Assembly: GCA_031002005.1 (NCBI GenBank)
Contig: JARYHS010013631.1
Span: 64,787,832 to 64,851,831 of the forward strand
DNA length: 64,000 bases
Direction: 5' to 3'
From: Vandiemenella viatica
Taxonomy: Eukaryota > Arthropoda > Insecta > Orthoptera > Morabidae
Part shown: positions 29,655-40,189 of the stretch, in pieces
How the letters are laid out: every line of letters starts with the position of its first letter
Position numbering within the stretch: position 1 is the stretch's first letter
Notes under the pieces: generated by a model
Told to the model about the DNA's origin: nothing
Seen by the model: only the letters and a program-made list of their open reading frames with translations
Database searches by the model: none
Program-made: the position numbers and the translations under genes

Positions 29655-32600
29655 CTAGGAATCCAACAAAACTTTCCAAGTAATCCTTTCCACTTGTACT
29701 TCTAGCTGCCCACCAGTGTCCTTATTGCACACTCATTGGATGTTTCCTCCAACGATGACCCAACACTATAGCTTGTTGGATGGCAAGGACCCATGTTTTG
29801 AGTTGGAGTCCAACAACGTCCTACACGCAGTCCTTTAACCTATTTCATGGTCCATCAAGGGTCCTTTATCAAAAATCGGTTTATTGTTGCACAAGTTGTA
29901 TTGTGAATGGATCACAAGAGTGGTAAAAAGGCGGGTGGCAGGCACGGAGATGTGCGGTGGTGTGGGCTTGTTCTTGACCCTGTAATTAGTCGAGCCGCGA
30001 ACTCTCTAAGTTTATACGACAAAGATTGTTTGTAGATGCATGCGTAGTTATGTAAATAATCTAACATGTGAAATCATTCAACTTTTTTGCTGTTGAAGAT
30101 GATGCGAAAAATGAATAAATGTGGCAGTATTGTATGGAAATAGACTTTACTTATAAAAAAATGTAGAATTTGGCATAAAAAATATACTTATTTTGATTTC
30201 AAGTTTATTTTTGATGATATATTGAAATCTAAATAATTATAAATTTATTTTTCTGCATCCGCTTTCGTAAAAAATCTGCCTTCCAATGATGCCTGCAAAT
30301 ATGGCTTCTGTTACAACCCTACTTCAGAACTCTACTGTACGCAGATGATAATGGGCTGGTAGTTCATAGTATTTCTTCATCTCCTTTCTTGAAAATATGA
30401 ATTACCTGCATGATTTTTTAGGTTTAAGGAACATTTAATCTTCTAAATATTTGCAGAAAGGCTACTGGCAATTTTAGAAACATATCAAAGACAAATTTAT
30501 TTAAAGCATAAGAGGAAGTGAATTAATGGGCATTTTATTCTTCTGCTGTTTTCCTCTTACTGTTAGTGTTGATCTTACTGTGTAGTGTTGATCGTAAAGA
30601 TGCCTTTTTGTCTCCAATATTTTCTGCGGCTTCTGTCCATGACTTGAAGTTCTGGCATCAAAATATGCACCCAGTGTAAAAAAACTAATGGGTATTTGGA
30701 ATGGCTGTTGTCTCAGGTATCATCAATTTTATTGTTGGTTTGGATATACCACCATGGACACACATTGTCATCTCAGTGAGAGTCACTTAATGATGGCTCA
30801 TCTCTCTTGATGCAGTATCAATGTGGCTCAACTACACTGATAACTTCTGTTGGCTAATCCAATTCCTCTGATGATTTTCATGAATAATTAACTGCTTTTT
30901 TTTAATTTTTATTTCTTACAGCTGATGAAAAGGTAGTAAGTAATAGTTTTCTCTAAAAATCCTCTGAATTATTGGAATATGATTAATGCATTTAACATGA
31001 AAAGTAAGGATAAAATACATCCATCGCTCTCCAAAGTTAAAGGGAGGAGGGCAGCAGTAACAAACATGTCACAAACAAAATAAACCACAATATTTCACGC
31101 TATGCCCGTACTTGTGAAAATAAAAATGTGTCTGAGCTCAGGCATCACCCCCCCCCCCCCCCCCCCCCCCGGCCACATGAATGGTGGTTTTAATTTTTAA
31201 GATTGGGGCGGAGTTGGTGGGGAAGCAAAAACAATATAAATGGCACTGTTAATTGTGGGGAAGAAGTTAATAAAAATAAAATGAAGAAGCAGATATGAGA
31301 AATAAGTGAAAAATTATTTTAAAAAGAGTAAAAGATAAATAAAAATAAAAACAAAATTTTCAAATAAAATATATGTATGTATAAATTATGCTAACAAGAG
31401 ATGGGATTATCAGGCTGATAAAGGTGAGTATTATCTAAGAATAAGGTCTCATTGTGGCTTTCCTCCCTTCAATTTTGGTGAGTCTTCAGTGTATTTTATC
31501 TTTCTTTTCTGTATTAATTTTGTCTCATAGAATTTCTGCCTTCTTTGTTGTTGTTGAGATTAATACATTAAACATGCATATGAATAATAATTCTTGCTTT
31601 TGTAGCTTAAAGTGTAATTAATCAGTTCCTACAATACCACCTTCAATCATTACAATATTTCTGAAGTGTGTACGGTCATGAGTTTACATTCAGTAAGATG
31701 AGATTTTCTGATTAAGTGACAAACTGTTTTTAGTGCACCAATTTAACCTAGTATAGATCTCTTCAGTTATAGGGGAAGGGTTGCATGGAAATAATTTATT
31801 TATTGCATGCGTGGTAGTAAAGTGGTTCTATTTTGTTTATTATGTAATGTCTTGCTCTCCGAGTATTTGCTTGCATTTATTTATCTGTTGCTAATACATA
31901 TATTAAAATCAGTGTTAAATAGGTAGAACAGTTCTGCAGGGATCCAAAAGAAGTTTTCAAGCTACCTTCTATGCTTCTCTGAAGCCAAAGTCAGCATGTA
32001 CTTATGTATGACAAAATTTGGAAAAAAATTAAAAGAGCTATAAATCATGGAAAAGATTACATCTGGAGAAATTATAGTTTAAGATAATTTAAAAATTTAG
32101 TACTAAACCATATGGTTCCTGTTTAATGACTTCCTAAAACTATTTTTTGCAAGAGTTTCATGCTTCAGGATTTGAAAAAATTAGCAAGGGAAATGATAAA
32201 TAATTTAGAAAAAGTGCTAACGGAATTTGAATTTAAAATTTCTTAATGACAAAAGTAAATGGGTATGGGGAATTTATACTCTAAATATATAAGATAACAT
32301 TATAAAATAAAAATAGGTTAAATGAACAAAGTGAGAAATTGTCACTGAAGCATGCACAGCAGTGTAATTAAATTTAGTTCAGTGCCAGCCAGTAATACAT
32401 ATACCTTTGATCATGTTGCATTCCCTACACTTTTTATCTATTAGTTGACAAACAATTCCCTTTCTACAGGCTGTGGCTTATAGTCTTCTGTTACTAATCC
32501 TTGGTTATGTTACAAACAAAGCCCTCTACTACCCTTATTTTTTCCGGTCAGGCTTAATCTCTTATTCTGTTAAAACATAACCTAGTAGGCAGCCTCTTTG

Positions 32601-32700
32601 CACAGGATCTCACATTTTGACAATTGCAGCTGTAAATTATTTATTTGTAACCTGTAAAGAGCTTCCAACAGTATCTTCATCTGAGCGTCTAATCTGGTAC
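29655..32700. other. Intergenic DNA
   Basis: AT-rich with no supported gene. A C23 run lies at 31148-31170. I recognise no transposon ends. Confidence 0.45.
31148..31170. repeat. Poly(C) run, 23 nt
   Basis: An uninterrupted C homopolymer. Length in such tracts is unreliable in assemblies. Confidence 0.9.
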
Positions 32701-32721
32701 TGAACACTACAATATGAACAA

Positions 32722-32847
32722 ACTGAGTGTGGTTGGTGAGCGGTTAACACTCTGGCCCGGCATTCAGGAGAACACCGGTTTGAATCCCCATCTGGGTATT
32801 CAGTTTTCTGTAGTTTCCCCAAATCATTCCAAGCGAATTCTGGGATG
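32722..32847 (+). mobile_element. SINE family 1, 5' half (split by a Penelope-like element)
   Basis: The head GAGTGTGGTTGGTGAGCGG, the B-box CCGGTTTGAATCCCC and the first part of the body, ending at GAATTCTGGGATG. The remainder resumes at 36099. Confidence 0.85.
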
Positions 32848-32988
32848 TAATCGTAGGCTTATGTGGCCAGAGCGTGTCATATTTCTTGTAGCTGACATTT
32901 CGGCTCTCATTCTGTGTTCTTCTTCCAGGGCAGAACTGCATCTTTGATCAGTGTACGATGTTGTTTTATAGCCGAGGCCCATGTCTGT

Positions 32989-33510
32989 CTAGAGGGTTCG
33001 ATTTTCCTGGCCGATCAGAAGGTCCAAACCATCAAGTGTTTCTTTGGCCAGGTGGGGCGCGGCACGGTCTGGTGGGTGGTGACACGTGAACTGCTCTGTC
33101 CACACTAGCAAGACACAGGCATCGTGTAATTTGGGCCCATTGTCTTTGTTTATATTGTTTGTGCATTTGTCAGTTTCCAACACCTCCTTGAACCTCCTTG
33201 CCCACCATCCATCTTCGCGCAGTGTAAGGGTGGTGTTTTCGAAGTTTATGGCATGATTAGTTTTGGCTGCATGCCGTGCAATGGTGGATTTATTGATGTT
33301 GTTAGACCTATAATTGCAGATGTGCTCACGCAGCCTGTCCCCTATAGTGCGCCCCATCTCTCCTATGTACACCTGACCTCAGGTGCACCGAATCCCATAG
33401 ACCCCGGCAACTTGTAGTGGAGGCAGCCTGTCATTAACCTTGACGAGCTTGTTACTGACTTTACTGTGCACTTTGTAGACAGATTTTATGTCAACTTTCT
33501 TAAATATAGC
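32989..33510 (-). pseudogene. Penelope GIY-YIG nuclease in the inverted arm
   Basis: The minus-strand copy of the nuclease domain: GVYGIRCT, a TGA in place of the expected Cys codon, then GQVYIGEMGRTIGDRLREH. It differs from the + strand copy at one of 127 residues in the open part (INKDNG here, INEDNG there). GIY-YIG nucleases nick the target for reverse transcription. The open frame downstream of the TGA starts at Met 33372. Confidence 0.85.
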
Positions 33511-34040
33511 TTTCTGATTCTGTTTATAACTTCACTTATGTAGTGTAAAACAACTATTTGCATTCCTTAGAGGTGGCTTGATTAGATGCTGAATTGGCGT
33601 CTTTCTCTGTCGTGGCTGCATGCAATGCCCGTTTAATACAATGGTTATGGTAGCCATTGGACCTGAATGTTTGTTGCTGTGCCTCCAACTCCGTCATCAA
33701 ACTATTTCCATCACATACATTAGTTGCTCTCGAACACAAGGTTGTGAGGATGCCTCTCTTTGTTGATGGTGCAACGCGACATGTAAATATCTGTCGGCTA
33801 CTCTCCAATAAACTGAGTGTCCAAGGTTCCCATCATCACGTTTTGTTACTAGCACATCTAGGAACAGCAACTGTCCTTGTTACTCCGTTTCCGTAGTAAA
33901 ATTAATTTTAAGATGTGCTTTATTTATATAATCCAGAAATTTGTCAAAGCCACTTCGTCCATGGGGCCACACAACAAAAGGTATCGTCAACATAGCGTAA
34001 CCACAGATGCAGTTTGAGGGGCGCATTGTCCATCTCCACC
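33510..34040 (-). pseudogene. Inverted arm: end of RT domain
   Basis: Reverse-complement reading gives LRYVDDTF (RT catalytic box) near 33980-34000, then the thumb/linker region. This arm keeps about 190 bp after the YVDD box that the + strand copy has lost. Confidence 0.7.
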
Positions 34041-35440
34041 TAGAACTCACCAGCCTTCTGTCCTACGCCAATTGGACCACTCTTGACACAGCCACATCAA
34101 AATCCACAGTGTATATCCGCGACAACGCAAAGACGATACATATATGCAAGTTTGAAAAGCTGAACACCTGGAAACAACAAAGATTGAGACAAAGAACACG
34201 GTTGTAAACTTAACTGGGGAAGAACTGGATGCTGGCACCAACACTGTTGGATAAAGGCCTAAACTTTGCTCCGGTACCAATGAAGCTGCCGGCGTTGGAC
34301 ATCATCGCAGGGGTACAGAGTGCCGTTGGGAACTTACACACGGAACAGGCAGACCAAATTCGAAGCGAGGCAGTGCGAATCCCCAGTCGAAGGACAATAT
34401 TGTGATATTCCCAGCAGATAAAGGAAACACAACAGTACTGATGAAATTGGAAGACTACCGTAATAAGGTTGTGATTCTTTTAAAAAGACGCATGCCCCGC
34501 TAGATAGGAATCCTCTATGTAAACTGAGGTTTGAAGTAGCATCTCTTGTCAATAACTCTTCAGAAATCAAGGCTAGACTGAAGAGAAACAACACCTCTAC
34601 TCCTCGGTTCTATGACTTACCAAAAATACATAAACCAGAAGTTCCTTTACGGCCTATCATCAGCGCAATTAACTCTCTGACTCATCCACTAGCCCACTAT
34701 ATTGCTGACAAACTAAAACGTGTCAGAAGGCAGCGCTTCTACTGTCAGAAATAGCTCACACTTGAAATCATTTCATCACTCAAAATTAAAGAAACTGACA
34801 TCCTAGCGAGCTTTGATGTCGTGTCGCTCTACACCAACGTACCTGTGAAAGAAGCAGTGGCAATAATATGCACCAAACAATTGGCTTTAACATCTCAGAA
34901 GAATGGGCGGACTTGGCCAAGTTTAGTGTCAAATCAACGTTCTTCCAGTATGATGGAAAAGATTTTGCCCAAGTGGAAGAAGTGGCCATGGGCTCACTGC
35001 TTTTGCCGATAGTGGCGAACATCTTTATGGAGACGCTGGAGACGGAAATGCTGGACAATGTGGCCCTCAAACCGTGTCTGTGGTTACGCTATGTTGATGA
35101 TACCTTCGGAACCTTGGATACTCAGGTTTTTGAAAGCTGACACATACAAACAGATATTTACATGCCGTGTCGCACCATCATCCAGCGACATAGAGAGATG
35201 TCCTCACGCCCTTGTGTATGAGAGCGATGAGAGTATGTGATGCAAATAGTTCGACAACGGAGTTGGAGGCACTGCAACAAACATTCAGGTCCAATGGCTA
35301 CTACAACCATTGTATTAAATGGGCATTGCATGCAGCCGTGACAGAGAAAGATGCTAATTCAGCATCTAATCAAGCCACCTCTCAGGAATGAAAAATAGTT
35401 ATTTTACCCTACATAAGTGACGTTACAGACAGAATCGGAA
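34041..35440 (+). pseudogene. Penelope-like N-terminal region and reverse transcriptase, main copy
   Basis: In broken frames: an N-terminal segment (NLTGEELDAGTNTVLDKGLNF at 34207-34275), NIVIFPADKGNTTVLMKLEDY near 34395-34455 and FYDLPKIHKPEVPLRPIISA near 34609-34668. RT motifs follow: SFDVVSLYTNVPVKEAV (34810-34856), VAMGSLLLPIVANIFME (34981-35030) and LRYVDDTF (35082-35105). These are the conserved landmarks of Penelope RTs, including the DKG motif. Several frameshifts and stops, plus a deletion of about 190 bp just after YVDD (35106), disable it. It would have produced RT fused to the GIY-YIG nuclease that follows. Confidence 0.85.
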
Positions 35441-35444
35441 AGCT

Positions 35445-35963
35445 ATATTTAAGAAAGTTGACATAAAATCTGTCTACAAAGTGCACAGTAAAGTCAGTAA
35501 CAAGCTCGTCAAGGTTAATGACAGGCTGCCTCCACTACAAGTTGCCGGGGTCTATGGGATTCGGTGCACCTGAGGTCAGGTGTACATAGGAGAGATGGGG
35601 CGCACTATAGGGGACAGGCTGCGTGAGCACATCTGCAATTATAGGTCTAACAACATCAATAAATCCACCATTGCACGGCATGCAGCCAAAACTAATCATG
35701 CCATAAACTTCGAAAACACCACCCTTACACTGCGCGAAGATGGATGGTGGGCAAGGAGGTTCAAGGAGGTGTTGGAAACTGACAAATGCACAAACAATAT
35801 AAACGAAGACAATGGGCCCAAATTACACGATGCCTGTGTCTTGCTAGTGTGGACAGAGCAGTTCACGTGTCACCACCCACCAGACCGTGCCGCGCCCCAC
35901 CTGGCCAAAGAAACACTTGATGGTTTGGACCTTCTGATCGGCCAGGAAAATCGAACCCTCTAG
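35445..35963 (+). pseudogene. Penelope GIY-YIG nuclease, main copy
   Basis: Reads KVDIKSVYKVHSKVSNKL, then GVYGIRCT, TGA at 35571-35573, then GQVYIGEMGRTIGDRL and on to a TAG at 35961-35963. The GIY and YIG halves, the Arg-rich helix and the downstream conserved Glu region are visible. The TGA replaces the second Cys of the C-x-C pair usual here and is shared with the inverted arm. Confidence 0.85.
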
Positions 35964-36098
35964 ACAGACATGGGCCTCGGCTATAAAACAACATCGTACA
36001 CTGATCAAAGATGCAGTTCTGCCCTGGAAGAAGACCACAGAATGAGGATTGAAATGTCGGCTACAAGAAATATGATGCTGCACCACTCGGTCAGCCAT

Positions 36099-36217
36099 GA
36101 ATTCTGGGATGCTTCCTTCAAAAGGCCATGGCCAAATTCCATCCCGTTCCTTGTCCCCAGACCCATCCCACCTGTAATGACCTCGTCAAGGCATAAAGCT
36201 ATAAGTAAAAAAAAAGA
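36099..36217 (+). mobile_element. SINE family 1, 3' half
   Basis: Begins with the duplicated GAATTCTGGGATG and continues through CTTCCTTCAAAAGGCCATGG to a poly(A) tail, completing the SINE that starts at 32722. Confidence 0.85.
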
Positions 36218-36219
36218 AG

Positions 36220-38116
36220 ATACTGTAAAGTGTTACTACTTTCTACCCCTGTCAAAACACTGGACAAAAGCCCTTGGAATATCACAGGGTAATTGGTGCA
36301 TCCTATGAGTATTCTCTTATATTCCCCGTGCCTGTTATCTGTACTTCCATCACATGGCCTATATGAGATTTAGTGATATCCTTTTGAGAAGTACCTTATT
36401 TCCTCAGATTAATCTAAAATCTCCGAGATTATCTGTAGCGGAAAGAAATGTTGACAGTAACTTGATTGCACTTCCAATGGTTGATAACAATTGGCCATTT
36501 TAGCTGCCATTCTGCATCCCATTTCTTGCAAATTGTCAGCATACGCACATCCCATAGGCTTATGGTACATGTAATAATGTCTTGCTGTACTAACTTCTTG
36601 ATCTCTCTTCATAGATCCTTCTTTTGACTTCTGGGGATTCAATATTGTCTCTGATAGGTGACCTTCCACTTGATTTTGGACTTTGGCTTAGTTTAATGCT
36701 GCACCATGTAACATTACTATCCTTCTTTTGTACTCTGCTGTTGAATTTAGTTGGTTACAGCTTGTGGTGTAGTTAAGAAGCCATAAGTGTTATTCAGTCA
36801 CTAGCTGCATTCAGTAGAAAATTAAGGAAACTTCAATTTTCTGAAAGAAAAAAAAGAGGATAGAAGTTTTTTTAATTTACTAAAAAATCTAAAGAAATTT
36901 TTATCTTAGTTTGAACTTTTGTATTTAAAAGTTCTTTCTTTTCTGTCAGGCTCACTGACCAACATTTAACAAGAAAAACCCATGAAATCAGAAGATCCAC
37001 CACACATAAAGTTAATCACAACACTTTGAATATATATAATTTTTTTTATCAGTTTCTGACTAAACTTTTGATCCTAAATATTCTTTGCCAAATACGTAAA
37101 CATTCCTATTAACATTCCTAATATTTACATTAATTAAACCCTAATTATGCCTGTTTTACGCAACACTTCCACTCGTGTTAAACAGTTTAATCTCACTTCC
37201 TGTCGCAATATTTTACACAAAGTTACGCATCTGATTAACTTAATTCCTCTGAATAAATCAGCGTATCTTCCTTGTCAAACAATTTAAATCTTTTATAATT
37301 AATGTTATGCAGTCTTACAAGCCTCACTTTTCTTTCATATGCAAACCTATCTTCTGGATTGAACCAAACAGATTAAAACTGAAATTAGGCTCTGCTAAAT
37401 CGCATCTAAATAGTCCACAACTCTACATTAAAAGTTCTTGTCCTTACAGATATACAAGTTAACACTGAGAAACAAACAATATTCTGAGCCCTTAAGAATT
37501 CTAAAAAACATTTTGATGAATCAAAACAACACTCAGCCTCACTACACTTTTTTGTCGTTCACTACCCTATTAGCAACCAATACTACTACTCAAGTAAAAT
37601 GACAAAATCAGTATTTCTGTAAGAACCTTGGTCTCTGAATGCTTTACGATGAAAGGCCTCCGTACTAGCTTTTGACTCCTGTTTATACATTTAATCAAAT
37701 TTATCCACTCCTTGTTATTAGGATGAAGTATCTTAAGATGGCAGTTGATCCACTTGAGTCCTCTGTGACAATAATTTCCCCTAATGACACATTTCAAACA
37801 TTGTACCATGTGCTAAATACCCCAAATGAAGCCCTAAATTAATTCAGTTTAGGGACAATTTCCCCAAAAAAGTACCCTGGGCTTTTAAGATAAAATAGTG
37901 CTGTGATGGTAAACTTCTACTATTACACTTATCTGAACAATCATTTCACTCCCCATTTTAATTGAGGAAAAGCAAAAATTTAGGTAAGATAACCATAAGC
38001 TACCAAAACTAAACTTCAGCAAAGTGGCTTCACTGGCCCAAAACTAACCTATCCGGCACACCTAAAGAATATTTTTGTGCAAACTTATTCAAACCATATC
38101 ATGCATCAGGTATCCT

Positions 38117-38147
<31 letters not shown>

Positions 38148-38375
38148 AAACCTAACTTCTTCAGGAAACCAAATTTCATATTTCTGCTAACTTGAAGAGT
38201 TTAAATTTTATACGGCAAGTAAAAGTCAGCACCCTAATACACCGTCAACAGCAGATATGGATATATAAATCCAAAGTATACTAATTCACAAATGGTAGGG
38301 GGGGGGGGAGGAGGGGAAAGAAAAATTTAAAAATGGTCTCGCACGCCATATTATTCCACCAAAGAAGATTCAATG
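36220..38375. other. Intergenic DNA
   Basis: AT-rich, with a (CA)n microsatellite at about 38118-38141 and a G-run near 38298. No gene I can support. Confidence 0.45.
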
Positions 38376-38379
38376 CACT

Positions 38380-38551
38380 AAAGTATACAAGGCAATAAGA
38401 ACCATCAGAAAAAGCTAAACAAGAAATTAATAGCAGCAAAGAAGAAAGCCAAAGATAGTTTTATGAATAATTTCTATGGCTATGTCAGAAAACTGAGGAG
38501 AAGGGATGGTATTCAGATAACTATACATTAGGATCGATAAGAAGTTACTAC
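38380..38551 (+). mobile_element. LINE A fragment (linker before RT)
   Basis: AATTTCTATGGCTATGTCAG...AAAACTGAGG matches about 42505-42530 of the main LINE A copy, including the preceding basic segment. Truncated on both sides. Confidence 0.6.
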
Positions 38552-38744
38552 CTGCCAGTGTGGCTCAGTGAACTGAGGCACTGCGCACTGGTCCGGGAAG
38601 GTACTATGGACTGGGCACAAGCCCATGTCCCCACCTACCAGCCATCTTGACTGTGGTTTTAAGGCTAATACCAGGACTGTCTCTAATATATGCCTCATAA
38701 ACTACACTCTTCAAAAACAAAGCAAAAAAAAAAAAAAAAAAAAA
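38552..38744 (+). mobile_element. Second SINE family (poly(A)-tailed)
   Basis: Head GTGTGGCTCAGTGAACTGAGG resembles a tRNA A-box region; a unique body and an A20 tail follow. The B box is not recognisable, so tRNA origin is a suggestion. Confidence 0.5.
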
Positions 38745-38835
38745 CACTGCCCGAATGTAATTACACTTTTCACAGACAGATAGCAACACTTCACTATTCA
38801 TTAGCTCATAGTATGACCAGGTAATAGGTATAAAA

Positions 38836-39102
38836 TGCTTGGTGTCAGCAAGGGGGTGTGACTAAAACTGTAGCTACAAGGTGGTAAAGGAAGCACAGCA
38901 TACCAGAGTAGAACTTCTAAGTCGCTATGATTGGCCACAGTTGAAACATGCTGTGAGGTGGGTAAATGTAGAAACAGAGATTCTACTTGGAAGAGGCATT
39001 AGTTCTGTTTTGGAGGTTGTGCCTGTGAACACCATTGGTAGGTGGGGTTTTACTAGGCATGGCGTACACATAAATAGATGGGGGAAAGGGAGTATTTTCT
39101 GA
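38836..39102 (+). pseudogene. LINE A ORF1, SGNH/esterase-like C-terminal fragment
   Basis: The frame ends with GRWGFTRHGVHINRWGKGSI at 39030-39097. The T-R-H-G-x-H-x-N...G-K motif is the catalytic Asp/His block V of SGNH hydrolases as found in ORF1 of CR1-type LINEs and in many insect transposon proteins. The His of x-H-x-N would be catalytic. The first about 50 codons (RYDWPQLKHAVRWVNVETEI) fit the region before it. The N-terminal GDSL block is absent, so this is a fragment. It lies upstream of the LINE A endonuclease in the expected ORF1-ORF2 order. Confidence 0.6.
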
Positions 39103-39299
39103 GTTGTTAGCTAAAGCAGCAAGGGAGCCCACTTCTGGTTATGATGGGGTCAGGACTGTGCCTTTTTTAAGTTAGGGGCTGCTGGTGAGGGGATAAAAAT
39201 AAGTGATCAAAGGGAATCTGATTGCAGATGCACTACGAGGGAAAAAAAATGGTAAAGGAACAGATGAAGATATTGAAATAATAACGGAATTTGGTACAA

Positions 39300-40185
39300 C
39301 TGGAAAGACAGAGGTTAATGCTGTAAATATCACAAAGCCAAAAATAAGGGTGTTATTGGTGAACCGTAGAAGTATAATGAACAAAGTGGTAGAATTTGAC
39401 CGAGTGTGATGGTGTAACGGATAGCGTTCTGGCCTCGCATTCGGGAGGACGGCGGTTCGAATCCCCATCCGGGCATCCAGATTTGGGTTTTCCGTGGTTT
39501 CCCAAATCACTCCAGGCAAATGCCGGGATGCTTCCTTAAAAATGCCATGGCCCGAATTCCTTCCCATTCCTTGCCCACATCCTTTCCCGCCTCGAAAGAC
39601 CTCGCTGTTGAGAGACGTAAAGCAGTTAAAAAAAAGGGTAGAATTTGCAAAATTAATAGAGATACATGAACCACAAGTGATTGTAGGGGTAGAGTCTTGG
39701 TTAAAGGAAGGAGTACTAGTCAATGAAGTTTTCCCTGTAGGTTACAGAGTGTACCACAGAGACAGAGGAGCAATTGGTGTAGGAGTATTCATACTGGTTA
39801 GTACAGATTACGATAGTTCTCTAGTTTTCACAGATCATGACTAGTGGTAGGTTTCTGGGGTAGTGAAAAAGAAAAAAATCAGGGTATTGGCTGTTTACTG
39901 TAGTGGAAGAATGAAATATAAAGATGAGATTTATGGAGAGAAACTAATTTCACAGTTCATAGGTGAGCGTAGAATGGTTATTATCGGAGGGGATTTAAAT
40001 TTACCAGGTGTCAATGGGAAAGGAAATAAGATAAATAACACAAAGAAACAGAGATTTGCAAATATCTTAGTAAGTGAAGGAGGTTTTACACAAGGGGTAG
40101 AGCAAAATACGCGGGGTCAAATATGTTGGATAGCTTTCTAATAAAGCGTGATGAAAATCCTGAACTAAAGGAATAAGTGATCACA
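39300..40185 (+). pseudogene. LINE A ORF2 endonuclease, split by a SINE
   Basis: Pieces read KPKIRVLLVNRRSIMNKVVEF (39340-39397), SINE insertion, then KLIEIHEPQVIVGVESWLKE (39652-39711; family Glu of the E-S/T-W-L motif present), GYRVYHRDR, GVGVFILV, and VIIGGDLNLPGVNG (39977-40020; the family GDFN metal/catalytic motif as GDLN). It ends near DNPELKEISDHSAV-like sequence at 40180, where LINE B begins. One stop and small shifts are present. Confidence 0.75.
39399..39636 (+). mobile_element. SINE family 1, complete 238-bp copy
   Basis: The best-preserved copy: tRNA-like head with consensus B box GGTTCGAATCC at 39454-39464, body and A-rich tail. The 11-bp target duplication GGTAGAATTTG lies at 39388-39398 and 39637-39647. 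Removing it re-joins the LINE A endonuclease frame. Confidence 0.93.
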
Positions 40186-40189
40186 GTGC

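Larger units (their letters stand above)
32848..36098 (+). mobile_element. Penelope-like retroelement with inverted partial copy (3251 bp)
   Basis: Inserted in a SINE with a 13-bp duplication GAATTCTGGGATG (32835-32847, 36099-36111). It has two parts: an inverted arm (32848 to about 34040) carrying the end of RT and the GIY-YIG nuclease on the minus strand, and a main copy (about 34041-36098) running from the N-terminal region through RT to GIY-YIG on the plus strand. RT plus GIY-YIG, a TSD over 10 bp, and partial inverted terminal copies are hallmarks of Penelope-like elements. Confidence 0.9.

Noticed and set aside
36409..36669. 86-codon minus-strand open frame
   Set aside because: No recognisable motif, no splice context, no link to neighbouring elements.
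38118..38141. (CA)n tract as a regulatory site or CRISPR-like repeat
   Set aside because: A simple dinucleotide microsatellite with no spacers.
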